64,000 bases of DNA from Comamonadaceae bacterium. GTDB taxonomy: Bacteria > Pseudomonadota > Gammaproteobacteria > Burkholderiales > Burkholderiaceae_C. Below are positions 8,609-18,027 of the stretch, piece by piece. Both the position numbers and the translations under genes were made by a program. A model generated the notes under the pieces. It ran no database searches and was not told where the DNA came from. It saw only the letters and a program-made list of their open reading frames with translations. Every line of letters begins with the position of its first letter. The first letter of the stretch is position 1. The stretch lies in assembly GCA_027485235.1 (NCBI GenBank), contig JAIXRJ010000042.1, positions 1 through 64,000 on the forward strand, written 5' to 3'.

Positions 8609-9790
8609 ATGTCCGATCCCATCGTCATCGTCAGCGCAGCGCGCACCCCCATGGGCAGCTTTCAGGGCGACTTCAGCCCATTGGCCGCCCACGACTTGGG
8701 CGGTGCTGCCATCCGCGCTGCCGTTGAACGCGCAGCTATCAGCCCTGAGCTGGTCACCGAAGTGCTGTTTGGCAACTGCCTGATGGCAGGCCAGGGCCAG
8801 GCCCCAGCGCGTCAAGCGGGCTTCAAGGGCGGTTTGCCCAAAAGCGCGGGCGCGGTGACCCTGTCCAAAATGTGTGGTTCGGGCATGCGCGCAGCCATGT
8901 TCGCGCACGACATGCTGGTCGCGGGCACGCACGACGTGCTGGTGGCCGGGGGCATGGAGAGCATGACCAACGCGCCTTACCTCATGCTCAAAGGCCGTGG
9001 TGGCTACCGCATGGGCCACGACAAAATTTACGACCACATGATGCTCGACGGCCTGGAAGACGCCTACGAAGCCGGTCGCAGCATGGGCACCTTTGGCGAA
9101 GACTGCGCCGCCAAGTACAGCTTCACCCGTGCCGAGCAAGACCACTTTGCCACCACCAGCGTGCAGCGCGCCAAGGCCGCCACCGAGTCGGGTGCATTTG
9201 CGGCCGAGATCACGCCCGTCATGGTGAAAGACCGCAGCGGTGAACGCATCGTGTCCATCGACGAAGGCCCAGGGAAAGTCAAGCTCGACAAGATCAGCAC
9301 CCTCAAGCCCGCCTTCAAGAAAGACGGCACCATCACCGCCGCCAGCAGCTCGTCCATCAACGACGGCGCGGCCGCCATGGTGCTGATGCGCGAGAGCACC
9401 GCCGCTAAGCTGGGCTGCAAGCCATTGGCCCGCATCGTCAGCCATGCCACCCACGCGCAAGAGCCCGAGTGGTTTGCCACCGCCCCGGTGGGCGCGACCC
9501 AAAAAGCCTTGGCCAAAGCGGGCTGGACCGTGCAAGACGTCGACCTGTGGGAAGTCAACGAAGCCTTTGCCGTGGTGCCCATGGCCCTCATGAAAGAGCT
9601 GAATGTGCCGCACGACAAGGTCAACGTGAACGGCGGCGCTTGCGCGCTGGGCCACCCCATCGGCGCTTCTGGTGCGCGCATCATGGTCACTTTGATCCAT
9701 GCGCTCAAAGCCCGCGGGCTCAAAAAGGGTCTGGCCACGCTGTGCATCGGTGGCGGCGAAGGCACGGCCGTGGCGCTGGAATTGGTCTGA
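8609..9790 (+). CDS. Acetyl-CoA C-acyltransferase (thiolase)
   Basis: A 393-residue type II thiolase. The nucleophilic cysteine is in SKMCGSGMRAAM, the active-site histidine in GGACALGHPIGASGARI, and the second cysteine in LCIGGGEGTAV. The NEAFA block is also present (VNEAFAVVPMAL). It probably cleaves acetoacetyl-CoA to two acetyl-CoA, closing the leucine route after HMG-CoA lyase, but beta-ketothiolases of other pathways look the same. CTGGAGA at 8597-8603 is a good ribosome-binding site for ATG 8609. The SDR gene follows after 3 bases. Confidence 0.9.
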   Translation: MSDPIVIVSAARTPMGSFQGDFSPLAAHDLGGAAIRAAVERAAISPELVTEVLFGNCLMAGQGQAPARQAGFKGGLPKSAGAVTLSKMCGSGMRAAMFAHDMLVAGTHDVLVAGGMESMTNAPYLMLKGRGGYRMGHDKIYDHMMLDGLEDAYEAGRSMGTFGEDCAAKYSFTRAEQDHFATTSVQRAKAATESGAFAAEITPVMVKDRSGERIVSIDEGPGKVKLDKISTLKPAFKKDGTITAASSSSINDGAAAMVLMRESTAAKLGCKPLARIVSHATHAQEPEWFATAPVGATQKALAKAGWTVQDVDLWEVNEAFAVVPMALMKELNVPHDKVNVNGGACALGHPIGASGARIMVTLIHALKARGLKKGLATLCIGGGEGTAVALELV

Positions 9791-9793
9791 CGA

Positions 9794-10471
9794 ATGCCCA
9801 CGGTCCTGCTCATCGGCGCATCGCGCGGCATCGGTTTTGAACTGGCCTGCCAGTACATCGCAGACGGCTGGCGTGTGATCGCGACAGCCCGCAGCGATGA
9901 GGGACTTGAACGCCTGAAGGCTATGGGCGCGCAAACCCTGCGCTTGGACGTGGCCAACCCGGCCAGCAACTCGGGGATGTCTTGGCAGCTTGACGGCGAA
10001 AAAATCGACTTGGCCATTTATGTGGCGGGCGCGATGGACCGCAACAGTGCCAGCACCCCGCCGACTCGGGAAAGTTTCGATGCCGTCATGCACACCAACG
10101 TGATGGGCGCGATGCAGGTCATCCCGCAAATCGCGCCCATGGTGCAAGAAACACAGGGCGTGATCGCCTGCGTCAGCTCCATCATGGGCAGCCAGCAAGA
10201 AACCACCAGCGGCAACGCCGCCCTGTACCGCGTGAGCAAGGCCGCCCTCAACATGGTGGTGCGCTGCACGCAAGCCGAGCAGCCGGACATCACCGTGCTG
10301 GCCGTTCACCCCGGCTGGGTGCAGACCGACATGGGCGGCGCGGCCGCAACCCTCACGCCCGAACACAGCGCGAGCAGCTTGCGCCAAACGCTGAACCACA
10401 TCCTTGAACAACGTGACCCGAAATTCAAGGGCGCATTTTTGAACCACGACGGCCAGACGCTGCCCTGGTGA
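9794..10471 (+). CDS. SDR-family NAD(P)-dependent oxidoreductase
   Basis: A 225-residue short-chain dehydrogenase. The cofactor motif is LLIGASRGIGFELA at the N-terminus. The NAG motif is changed to YVAGA, and the active-site serine and YxxxK are seen in VSSIMGSQ and YRVSKAALNMV. The C-terminal part HPGWVQTDMGG is typical of sniffer/C-factor-type SDRs. The substrate is unknown. It is tightly coupled to the thiolase upstream (3 bases) and the acyl-CoA dehydrogenase downstream (20 bases). Confidence 0.87.
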   Translation: MPTVLLIGASRGIGFELACQYIADGWRVIATARSDEGLERLKAMGAQTLRLDVANPASNSGMSWQLDGEKIDLAIYVAGAMDRNSASTPPTRESFDAVMHTNVMGAMQVIPQIAPMVQETQGVIACVSSIMGSQQETTSGNAALYRVSKAALNMVVRCTQAEQPDITVLAVHPGWVQTDMGGAAATLTPEHSASSLRQTLNHILEQRDPKFKGAFLNHDGQTLPW

Positions 10472-10491
10472 CCCGATAAAGAAAGAGCCCC

Positions 10492-11619
10492 ATGTTGCTG
10501 ACCCCCGACCAGGAAATGATCCGCGAAGCCGTGCGCGATTTTGCCCAACGCGAGCTGTGGCCCCACGCCGCCGAGTGGGACAAGAAACACCATTTCCCCA
10601 AAGAGGCGCACAAGGGCTTGGCCGCGCTGGGTGCGTATGGTATTTGTGTGCCCGAAGAGCTCGGCGGCGCGGGCTTGAACTACGTGACGATGGCGCTGGT
10701 GCTCGAAGAAATCGCGGCCGGTGACGGCGGCACCAGCACGGTGATCAGCGTGACCAACTGCCCCGTCAACGCGATTCTGATGATGTACGGCAACGCCGCG
10801 CAAAAAGCGCAGTGGCTCACGCCCTTGGCCCAGGGCAAGATGCTCGGCGCGTTTTGCCTGACCGAGCCGCATGTGGGCTCGGATGCCTCGGCCTTGCGCA
10901 CCACCGCCGTGAAAGACGGCGATGGCTACGTCATCAACGGCGTCAAGCAGTTCATCACCAGCGGCCAAAACGGCGACGTGGCCATCGTGATCGCCGTGAC
11001 CGACAAGGGCGCGGGCAAAAAAGGTCTGAGCGCCTTCATCGTGCCCACCCGCACGCCCGGTTACAACGTGGCGCGCCTGGAAGACAAGTTGGGTCAGCAC
11101 AGCAGCGACACGGCGCAGATCAACTTTGACAACTGCCGTATTCCCGCCGAAAACCTGATCGGCCAGGAAGGCGAGGGTTACAAGATTGCCCTGTCGTCTT
11201 TGGAGGGCGGGCGCATCGGCATCGCCGCGCAAAGCCTGGGCATGGCGCGCAGCGCGCTCGATGTGGCCATCGAGTACGCCAAGCAACGCGAGAGCTTTGG
11301 CACCGCCATCTTCAACCACCAGGCGGTGGGTTTCCGCTTGGCCGATTGCGCCACGCAACTCGAAGCTGCCCGCCAGCTCATCTGGCATGCGGCCAGCCTG
11401 CGCGATGCGGGTCGGCCGTGTTTGAAAGAAGCCGCCATGGCCAAGCTGTTTGCCAGCGAGGCGGCAGAGATGGTGTGCTCGGCTGCCATCCAGACCTTGG
11501 GCGGTTACGGCTATGTGAGCGACTTCCCTGTGGAGCGTATTTACCGCGATGTGCGGGTGTGCCAAATCTACGAAGGCACGAGCGACGTGCAGAAAATCAT
11601 CATCCAGCGCGCGCTGTGA
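10492..11619 (+). CDS. Acyl-CoA dehydrogenase
   Basis: A 375-residue acyl-CoA dehydrogenase, paralogous to the liuA product. Motifs are [33 protein letters not shown], a substrate/FAD loop ([22 protein letters not shown]) and the C-terminal [31 protein letters not shown]. Length and motifs fit short- or short-branched-chain acyl-CoA dehydrogenases such as those in isoleucine or valine degradation, but the exact substrate cannot be decided. Its TGA overlaps the next ATG by one base. Confidence 0.9.
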   Translation: MLLTPDQEMIREAVRDFAQRELWPHAAEWDKKHHFPKEAHKGLAALGAYGICVPEELGGAGLNYVTMALVLEEIAAGDGGTSTVISVTNCPVNAILMMYGNAAQKAQWLTPLAQGKMLGAFCLTEPHVGSDASALRTTAVKDGDGYVINGVKQFITSGQNGDVAIVIAVTDKGAGKKGLSAFIVPTRTPGYNVARLEDKLGQHSSDTAQINFDNCRIPAENLIGQEGEGYKIALSSLEGGRIGIAAQSLGMARSALDVAIEYAKQRESFGTAIFNHQAVGFRLADCATQLEAARQLIWHAASLRDAGRPCLKEAAMAKLFASEAAEMVCSAAIQTLGGYGYVSDFPVERIYRDVRVCQIYEGTSDVQKIIIQRAL

Positions 11620-12005
11620 TGACTTTGTGCCCCTGTGGCCGAAACACGGCCAAAGGCCAAGCGCTGAATCTGGACGCTTGCTGTGGTCCCTTTCTCGCAG
11701 GCCTTGCGGCAACCGATGCCGAATGCCTGATGCGCTCGCGTTACAGCGCCTTTGTGCTGGGCCATGTGCCCTATTTGCTGGCCACTTGGCACAGCAGCCA
11801 CAGGCCTGCCGAGCTGACGCTTGATGCCGGTGCCAAATGGCTGGGTCTGGCAATCCAGCAACACCGCAGCACAGGCGAGCACACCGCTGAAGTCGAATTC
11901 GTCGCGCGTTTTCGCGTGGGTGGCAAAGCCGTGCGCCAACACGAGCGCAGCCGCTTCGTGCGCGAGGATGGGCTCTGGCTGTATGTCGACGGCGATGTGC
12001 TGTGA
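11619..12005 (+). CDS. YchJ family protein (SEC-C-type zinc motif)
   Basis: A 128-residue protein with the N-terminal cysteine set CPCG...DACCGPFL, a SEC-C-like zinc site, followed by the YchJ/UPF0225 NTF2-like domain ([49 protein letters not shown]). The function of the family is not established. The ATG at 11619 overlaps the preceding stop codon by one base, so it is translationally coupled to the acyl-CoA dehydrogenase. Confidence 0.87.
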   Translation: MTLCPCGRNTAKGQALNLDACCGPFLAGLAATDAECLMRSRYSAFVLGHVPYLLATWHSSHRPAELTLDAGAKWLGLAIQQHRSTGEHTAEVEFVARFRVGGKAVRQHERSRFVREDGLWLYVDGDVL

Positions 12006-12026
12006 GGCCACGAAGAGACAGGCCGT

Positions 12027-12686
12027 ATGATCCCTCGCATGAACTTTCAAGCCATTTTGTTTGACTGCGACGGCGTGCTCGTCGACAGCGAGTCCATCAC
12101 CTGTGGCGTACTGCGTGACATGTTTGAAGCGCAAGGCTGGCACATGACCCTGGACGAGTGCATGCAGCGTTTTGTAGGCCACACGGTCAAAAGCCAGCGC
12201 GTGACGATCGAGGCCCATACTGGCCAGCCGCTCACCGATGAATGGCTGCAAGAGTTTTTTGCACGTCGTAATGTGCGCTTGCAAGAAAGCATCACCGCCA
12301 TTGACGGCGTGCACGAAGCCGTGGCGCATCTTCATGATCACTGTCAGGGGCGCATCGCGGTGGCCTCGGGGGCAGACCGGTTCAAGGTCGAGATGATGCT
12401 CAAGCAAGTCGGTCTGATGGACTTTTTTGAAGGCCGCATTTTCAGCGGCCACGAGATGCCTCGCAGCAAGCCGCACCCCGATGTGTACTTGGCCGCTGCT
12501 GCGCATTTGCAGATCGACCCTGCGCGCTGCTTGGTGTTGGAAGACACCACCGTGGGCATCACGGCAGGCGTGGCCGCTGGTGCCACGGTGTGGGCTTATG
12601 CCGCGCCCCCTGCGGCGCATGAGCCGCTGCTCCAGGCAGGTGCGGCGCGGGTGTTCACGGCGATGCACACCTTGCGCTTGAGCTGA
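12027..12686 (+). CDS. HAD-superfamily hydrolase, subfamily IA
   Basis: A 219-residue HAD phosphatase. It has motif I FDCDGVLVDSE, motif II in VASGADRFKVE, the KPHPDVYLAAA lysine, and the acidic motif LVLEDTTVGITAGVAAG. It resembles beta-phosphoglucomutase-like or sugar-phosphatase proteins (YfbT/GS1-like). The substrate is unresolved. A start at ATG 12039 (MNFQAILFDCDG) is equally possible. It is the last forward gene before the reverse-strand photolyase block. Confidence 0.85.
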   Translation: MIPRMNFQAILFDCDGVLVDSESITCGVLRDMFEAQGWHMTLDECMQRFVGHTVKSQRVTIEAHTGQPLTDEWLQEFFARRNVRLQESITAIDGVHEAVAHLHDHCQGRIAVASGADRFKVEMMLKQVGLMDFFEGRIFSGHEMPRSKPHPDVYLAAAAHLQIDPARCLVLEDTTVGITAGVAAGATVWAYAAPPAAHEPLLQAGAARVFTAMHTLRLS

Positions 12687-12702
12687 CGAGCACCCCAGCG
12701 GT

Positions 12703-14277
12703 TCAGCCGTTGGCCTTGTGTGCTTGGGCCGCCTCATGGATTTTTAATTGTTGCTCGTCCGAGAGCCTGGCCAGGTTTTTGAGTTGCATGCCCATGCGTG
12801 GATTCTTCGCCAGCATCGGCTGATGACGTTGCAAAAAATCCCAGTACAGCGTGGTGTAGGGGCAAGCCTTCGGCCCCGTCGATTGCGCCGGATCAAACTT
12901 GCAGCCCTGGCAGTGGTTGCTCATGCGCTGGATGTACTTGCCTGTCGCCACATAAGGTTTGCTGGCCATCAGGCCGCCATCGCCAAACTGTGACATGCCC
13001 AGCGTATTGGGCAGTTCCACCCATTCCACGGCGTCCACATACACGCTCAAAAACCATTCGTGCATCTGCTGTGGCTGTACGCCGCGCAGCAGGCCATACA
13101 GGCCCAGCACCATCAGCCGCTGGATGTGGTGCGCGTAGCCGTGCCGCAGCGTTTGCTGCAGGGCGTCGCGCAGGCAGGCCATGTCGGTTTCGCCGGTCCA
13201 GAAAAATGCGGGCAAGGCTTCTTGCGCGTCCAGTGCATTGAGTTCGACGTAGCCCGGCATTTGGGTCCAGTACATGCCGCGCACGTATTCGCGCCAACCC
13301 AAAATTTGTCGCACAAAGCCTTCCACGGCCGGCAGCGGTGCATGGCCTGCTTGCCACGCGTCCTGCGCCGCTTGCACCACTTCTTGTGCAGACAGCAGTT
13401 TCAGGTTCAGGCACACCGACAGCATCGAGTGGTAGAGCCAGGGCTCGCCCGCCCACATGGCGTCTTCGAATTGTCCGAACAAAGGCAAACGGTGTGCCAT
13501 GAAGTCCTGCAGGGCCTCCAGTGCCTGCGCCCGCGTGACGGGCCATCCAAAGTCGGTCAGTTCACCGGGGTGCTTGACGAACACTTTGTGAACCAGCGCG
13601 ATGACTTGTTCCGTGACTTCGTCTGGCGCAAAGCGCTTGGGTGCAGGCAGGTTTTGCGGGCCTTTTTTGCCAAACGATTCGCGGTTGTCGGCATCGAAAT
13701 TCCATTGGCTCCCAACGGGTTGTTTGCCCTCCATCAGAATGCCAAAGCGCTGGCGTTGTTCGCGGTACCAATACTCCATGCGCAGCTGTTTGCGGCCCTG
13801 GATGTGCGCCGAAAAATCGCGCACGGTGGTGAAAAAACTGGTGTCGTCGCGCACGCTCAGCACCCCTTGGTGGGCCTTGGTGGTGGCCTGCAGCGCTTGC
13901 AACACGCGCCAGTCTCCGGGCGCGGTCATCACCAGTTGGGTGGGTTGCCATGTGGCGATGGCGCGGGCCAGCTCGCCTTGCAGCGTTCCGGTGTGGCCTT
14001 CTTGGTCCAGCTCGGTGTAGTCCACCCGCCAGCCCTTGCCCTGCAGGGTGAGCGCAAAGTGGCGCATGGCGCTCAGGAACACCGCAATGCGCTGCTTGGC
14101 CGAGGGCACATGCGTCGACTCCTGCATGGCCTCGGCCATCCAGACCACATCTTGGGCGGGATCGAAATCGGTCAGCGCGCTGGCGTCTTCGGCCAGTTGA
14201 TCGCCCAGGACGATGACCAAGTGGCGTATCGGTGCGCTCGGTGCAGTGGGTGTTGTGGGTGCTTTGGGTGGTGTCAT
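12703..14277 (-). CDS. FeS-type cryptochrome/photolyase family protein (FeS-BCP/CryPro-like)
   Basis: A 524-residue protein of the deoxyribodipyrimidine photolyase-related family. The N-terminal alpha/beta domain (HLVIVLGDQLAEDASAL) lacks the usual WFRxDLR motif. The C-terminal FAD domain contains GWREYVRGMYW, PHAMEWV-like VEWVELPNTLGMSQFGDGGLMASKPY, and the iron-sulfur cysteines in MSNHCQGCKFDP and KACPYTTLYW. Known members repair (6-4) photoproducts or act as photoreceptors. The start at 14277 is one base after the preceding photolyase stop, so the two genes are probably cotranscribed. Confidence 0.88.
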   Translation of the reverse strand: MTPPKAPTTPTAPSAPIRHLVIVLGDQLAEDASALTDFDPAQDVVWMAEAMQESTHVPSAKQRIAVFLSAMRHFALTLQGKGWRVDYTELDQEGHTGTLQGELARAIATWQPTQLVMTAPGDWRVLQALQATTKAHQGVLSVRDDTSFFTTVRDFSAHIQGRKQLRMEYWYREQRQRFGILMEGKQPVGSQWNFDADNRESFGKKGPQNLPAPKRFAPDEVTEQVIALVHKVFVKHPGELTDFGWPVTRAQALEALQDFMAHRLPLFGQFEDAMWAGEPWLYHSMLSVCLNLKLLSAQEVVQAAQDAWQAGHAPLPAVEGFVRQILGWREYVRGMYWTQMPGYVELNALDAQEALPAFFWTGETDMACLRDALQQTLRHGYAHHIQRLMVLGLYGLLRGVQPQQMHEWFLSVYVDAVEWVELPNTLGMSQFGDGGLMASKPYVATGKYIQRMSNHCQGCKFDPAQSTGPKACPYTTLYWDFLQRHQPMLAKNPRMGMQLKNLARLSDEQQLKIHEAAQAHKANG

Positions 14278-14278
14278 G

Positions 14279-15832
14279 TCAGAAATCCCATTGGGTTTGC
14301 GGGTCTTCCAAGGCAGGAGGTGAGCGGCGGCGCTTGCTTGGCTGGGAAACCCGCCGTGAGGCGTGTTGTTCAATGATGGCTTGTTTGCCCTCGCGCACTT
14401 GCGGTGTGTTGCGGCGGGCGTGCAGCAGGGCTTTGGCCCTGCGTGTGGCTGCAGGCAGGTCCACCACCGGCTCGGGCCAGTGAGCGTCAAAGGGAGTGCC
14501 CGCGGGGGGGCCGACCACCACGCCGCACTGCGCCTGCACCGAAGGCGGCATCTTCCAGGGTTCAAACAGCCAGGTGTCGGGCACTTGTCGCAGCACCGGC
14601 AGCCAGTGCCGCACAAAGACGCCTTGCGGGTCGTGGTCTTGTGCTTGCTTGATCGGGTTGTACACGCGTGTGGTGTTGATGCCGGTGGTGCCCGACTGCA
14701 TTTGCATCTGGCTCCAGTGGATGCCGGGCTCGTAGTCCACAAACTGCCCAGCCAGCCACTGCCCTACTTCCCGCCAGTGCAGCCACAGGGGGTAGGCCGC
14801 TACCGACACCAGCATGGCGCGCATGCGGAAATTGAGCCAGCCGGTCTGTCGCAGCATGGTCACGCAGGCATCCACCAGCGGCCATCCGGTGGTCGCCGTG
14901 CGCAAGCGTTCAAAGTGCGCGGCGTTCCAGTCGCCTTCGCGCAGGCCGTCGTAGCCCCGGTGCATGTTGCGGTGCTCGATGGCGGGTTCGCTCTCGAGCT
15001 TTTGCATGAAGTGGCAATGCCAGTGCAAGCGGCTGGTGAAGGCCACCAGGCCCTTGCGGGTCCACGGGTCCAGGCCTGGCTGGCTCAAGGTGTGTTCGGT
15101 GGCTTGCACCACTTCACGCATGCTCAAGCAACCCCAACTCAAGTAGGGCGACAAACGCGAGCAGGCGCTGGTGGCGCTCAGGGGCGAAGAAATGCCGCCC
15201 CGGTATTGGCCACTGCGCGTGTTCAAAAAACTCTGCAAGGTGTGGCGCGCCGCTTGCCTGCCACCGGTTTGCCGCTCGGGTGCCGCGTCAGGGGCCAGCC
15301 CCCAAGCGTGCCAGTCGGGCCATTGCTCTGCAGGCCAGGGCCACGGGGCTGGCGTGAGGGTAGGCGTGTTCAACTGGGGCGCTCGCATTCGCTCGGTCCA
15401 CAGCGTGCTCCACTGATTGCGGCTGGGCAGTCGGCGCACCACGCCGGTTTGGCTGTACTCTTGCCACTGCACGCCGTGCGCTGTGCACCAGCGGGCCACG
15501 GCTTTGTCGCGTTCGTAAGTCAAGCCGTTGCCGGTCTCTTCGTGCGCATGCAGGTGGCTGAAGGCTTGTGTCTGGTGCAGCCGTTCGAGCACTTCGGTGA
15601 CCTCGCCGGTGAGCACTTGCAGGCGCACACCGCAGGCCTTGAGTCGCACAAACAAGTCACGCAGACATTCACGCAAAAAATCGAACTGTCTTTGCGAAGC
15701 GTCCGGGCTGCGCCAGTAAGACGGCTCCAGGATGTACACGCACATGACCGGGCCCAGCGCTGCTGCGGTGCTCAGGGCCGCGTTGTCGTGCACCCGCAAA
15801 TCGCGTTTGAACCAGACCAGTTGTGTGCCCAT
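14279..15832 (-). CDS. Cryptochrome/deoxyribodipyrimidine photolyase family protein
   Basis: A 517-residue FAD protein with the photolyase N-terminus MGTQLVWFKRDLRVHDNAAL. The FAD-binding half has SRLSPYLSWGCLSMREV, RLHWHCHFMQKLE, GWPLVDACVTMLRQTGWLNFRMRAMLVS and GTTGINTTRVYNP. Several positions differ from textbook CPD photolyase (NFRMRAM instead of NRLRM; the usual MQW/SNN region reads QMQSGTTGIN). It may therefore be a divergent photolyase or a photoreceptor. A basic, proline-rich tail follows residue 480. It is part of a tightly packed reverse operon. Confidence 0.87.
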   Translation of the reverse strand: MGTQLVWFKRDLRVHDNAALSTAAALGPVMCVYILEPSYWRSPDASQRQFDFLRECLRDLFVRLKACGVRLQVLTGEVTEVLERLHQTQAFSHLHAHEETGNGLTYERDKAVARWCTAHGVQWQEYSQTGVVRRLPSRNQWSTLWTERMRAPQLNTPTLTPAPWPWPAEQWPDWHAWGLAPDAAPERQTGGRQAARHTLQSFLNTRSGQYRGGISSPLSATSACSRLSPYLSWGCLSMREVVQATEHTLSQPGLDPWTRKGLVAFTSRLHWHCHFMQKLESEPAIEHRNMHRGYDGLREGDWNAAHFERLRTATTGWPLVDACVTMLRQTGWLNFRMRAMLVSVAAYPLWLHWREVGQWLAGQFVDYEPGIHWSQMQMQSGTTGINTTRVYNPIKQAQDHDPQGVFVRHWLPVLRQVPDTWLFEPWKMPPSVQAQCGVVVGPPAGTPFDAHWPEPVVDLPAATRRAKALLHARRNTPQVREGKQAIIEQHASRRVSQPSKRRRSPPALEDPQTQWDF

Positions 15833-15833
15833 G

Positions 15834-16370
15834 TCAGCGCATCCTGGTTTGAAGCGCGGGTCCTGACGCAGCTGGTGGCTCAAAGCACGCGAGCAATGCC
15901 GCTGGTGCCAATGGCACTTGCTGTTGCAGGTAGGAACGGATCAGCGGCCCTGGACGCCAGGGATGCGTTTGACCGCTCCACACACCGCGAGGCACCACGT
16001 TCCAATCGTCGCCTTGCAGCTTCATCAGCACCACCGCCGGCAACAATTCGTCAAACTCGGCCTGAATCAGCAGCCATGGGCCTGAACCCCAAGCGGCCAC
16101 GATGCGCGCCGAGTGCGAGGCGGGCGGGCTTTCGGCTTGCAGTGCGCGCAAGGCCCCGGCCAGTCGAGCGTCTTGCGCAGGCCATGTGTCAACGCTGGCG
16201 CAGTCGCGCCGCCAATCGTTGACGACCTCGGCCCAACGGCCTTGCACGTCCACAGGGCGACCGTCCACCTCCAGCAAAAAACCATGGTCGAGTTTTTTCA
16301 CCTGCAAGTGGCTGAGCGTGATACCGATCACCGTGGCCAGCAGCAAGGCGATGGCCAAGCGGGGTTTCAT
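15834..16370 (-). CDS. Hypothetical membrane-anchored protein
   Basis: A 178-residue protein with an N-terminal signal anchor (KPRLAIALLLATVIGITLS) and a soluble remainder. It has no conserved motif that I recognise. The start at 16370 places the positively charged residues directly before the hydrophobic helix. It lies 14 bases after the MerR gene and one base before the photolyase gene, so it belongs to the same transcript. Its role is unknown. Confidence 0.7.
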   Translation of the reverse strand: MKPRLAIALLLATVIGITLSHLQVKKLDHGFLLEVDGRPVDVQGRWAEVVNDWRRDCASVDTWPAQDARLAGALRALQAESPPASHSARIVAAWGSGPWLLIQAEFDELLPAVVLMKLQGDDWNVVPRGVWSGQTHPWRPGPLIRSYLQQQVPLAPAALLACFEPPAASGPALQTRMR

Positions 16371-16384
16371 GCTGTGCGGCGCGC

Positions 16385-17386
16385 TCAGGTTTGCGCGTCG
16401 CGCCATGCGGGTGTGAGCTCCAGCGGGATGTTCTCGTGCTCGGCCACCATCTCCAGCGCTTTTTCAAACAAGGCGCGTGCGGACCCTGAAATCGAGCTGA
16501 GGTAGGCATGCAGGTGGGCATCTTCTGCGTTCTTGTTCAGACAATCTTGGCTGTATTGTTCAAAGCTGGCCAGCTGTGAGATCAGCTCAGCCACATGCTT
16601 TGGGCATTCGCACAACACCTGGCTGCGGATGTTGGCCACTTGGTGCAAAGTCTCGTCGCTGTATTTGCGAGGGGGCACCAAGCCGCCGCGTTGCACATCG
16701 GTGACCTCTTGGGCGTTGCCCATCCACAAAACCGAATTGATCAATTCACCCAATTCGGCATTGGACAAAGGTTCGCGCCGAACCTTGACGCCCGCTAGTT
16801 TAAGGGCAGCCACCACGGGTTCTTGGCCAAAGTTGTAGAGCACGATCGCTTGTTGAAAGCGGTGGGCTTGCACCAAACGCTGGATGTCCGATCCCGCCAA
16901 CACGTTCAAGGAATTCACGCGCACCATGAGCACCTGAGGCTTGGAGCCCATGCTGGCGTGGCCAGCCTCTTCCAAGTCTTGCAAGATCTCGGTGATTTGA
17001 AAAGGGCGGTCGTGCCAACCCATCGCGCCGATGCCCGACTCGATGCGTGCCGCCATGCCGATCCCCACCACCGCCATGGACACGGGGGCTGTGCTGACCG
17101 GCCCCGGCCGGTGCAGTCGATGGGCTGTTTTTTGTTGCTGCAACAAGCCGTTGAGTTGCCCCACTTGCAGCTGCGCAATGGTGCTGATGCTGTGGCCTGA
17201 TTCGGTCAGTTGCTTGATGATCGAGGCGCGCAAGACGTCTTCATCGGAGTAATGGCGGTGCCGGCCTTCGGATTTGGCCGGTGCAAAGGCCGCGTGGCGC
17301 GTCTCCCAGACCCGCAGGGTGGAGACGGGAACGCCGCTCAAAGCCGAGACGGCTCCAATGCGGTGGTTGGCGATGGCTGTGGTCAT
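16385..17386 (-). CDS. MerR-family transcriptional regulator (LitR/CarH-like architecture)
   Basis: A 333-residue regulator. An N-terminal MerR winged helix (HRIGAVSALSGVPVSTLRVWETRH, then EGRHRHYSDEDVLRASIIKQL) is followed by a long C-terminal region with an alternating alpha/beta stretch (VLMVRVNSLN through VRREPLSNAELGELI). This recalls the cobalamin-binding domain of light-responsive LitR/CarH regulators. The B12-ligating E/DxHxxG motif is not seen, so light or B12 sensing is doubtful. It heads the reverse-strand operon with two photolyase-like genes, making those its likely targets. Confidence 0.8.
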   Translation of the reverse strand: MTTAIANHRIGAVSALSGVPVSTLRVWETRHAAFAPAKSEGRHRHYSDEDVLRASIIKQLTESGHSISTIAQLQVGQLNGLLQQQKTAHRLHRPGPVSTAPVSMAVVGIGMAARIESGIGAMGWHDRPFQITEILQDLEEAGHASMGSKPQVLMVRVNSLNVLAGSDIQRLVQAHRFQQAIVLYNFGQEPVVAALKLAGVKVRREPLSNAELGELINSVLWMGNAQEVTDVQRGGLVPPRKYSDETLHQVANIRSQVLCECPKHVAELISQLASFEQYSQDCLNKNAEDAHLHAYLSSISGSARALFEKALEMVAEHENIPLELTPAWRDAQT

Positions 17387-17496
17387 GGTCGTGTTTGAAT
17401 AGATTTTGCATTGAATAACAAGAATATATCAAGTAATGAGTAGATATTTGCTTTGTGGGTGGTAAATTACTTACTCAAATGAAAGATATACACACC

Positions 17497-18021
17497 ATGA
17501 TCAGTAAAAAAGCTACGCATGCCATCAATGCCTTGGTTTTTGTTGCCGCCTTGCCAGCGGGCCAAAGCGTGACCACCGCTGATCTGGCCAGTCAGGTGGG
17601 CCTGTCTGTCTCCTACGTGGAGAGCTTGCTCAAGACCTTGCGCGAGGGGGGCTTCATCCGCTCCACACGTGGCCCCGGTGGCGGCTACGACCTGGCCATG
17701 CCAGCTGAGCGCATCAGTGTGTGGTCGGTGGTGGCTGCTTTCGATCCGCATCCACAGCCTCTGGTGGTCGAAGGGCCTGATCAGATCGATCTGGAGGCCG
17801 CTTTGGGCATGGCGTTTGACACCTACTTCGAATCCGTCCTGTCGGCCACCTTCATCGCCGACCATGTGCATTTGGCTGAAGGACTGCACCGCAATGCCAA
17901 GCCACAAAACTGGAGTTTTGGCATCAAGCCCTTAGCACCCCGCTGGGTGCCCGATGCCCCGAACTCGGTGTTCCAGTTGTCCCAATTTGTGGTGCCATCG
18001 TCCGCGTCTTGGCACGCTTGA
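17497..18021 (+). CDS. Rrf2-family transcriptional regulator
   Basis: A 174-residue winged-helix regulator of the Rrf2 family: SKKATHAINALVFVAA, DLASQVGLSVSYVESLLKTLREGGFIRSTRGPGGGYDLA. The three cysteines that hold the FeS cluster in IscR/NsrR are absent, so it is not an obvious FeS sensor. An upstream ATG at 17479 in the same frame is an alternative start. It is divergent from the MerR regulator, and a DUF2256 gene follows after 6 bases. Confidence 0.85.
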   Translation: MISKKATHAINALVFVAALPAGQSVTTADLASQVGLSVSYVESLLKTLREGGFIRSTRGPGGGYDLAMPAERISVWSVVAAFDPHPQPLVVEGPDQIDLEAALGMAFDTYFESVLSATFIADHVHLAEGLHRNAKPQNWSFGIKPLAPRWVPDAPNSVFQLSQFVVPSSASWHA

Positions 18022-18027
18022 CCCCTT

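Noticed and set aside
8486-10447. 653-codon minus-strand frame across thiolase and SDR genes
   Set aside because: Antisense shadow of two convincing genes. Composition is histidine/glycine-rich, with no motif.
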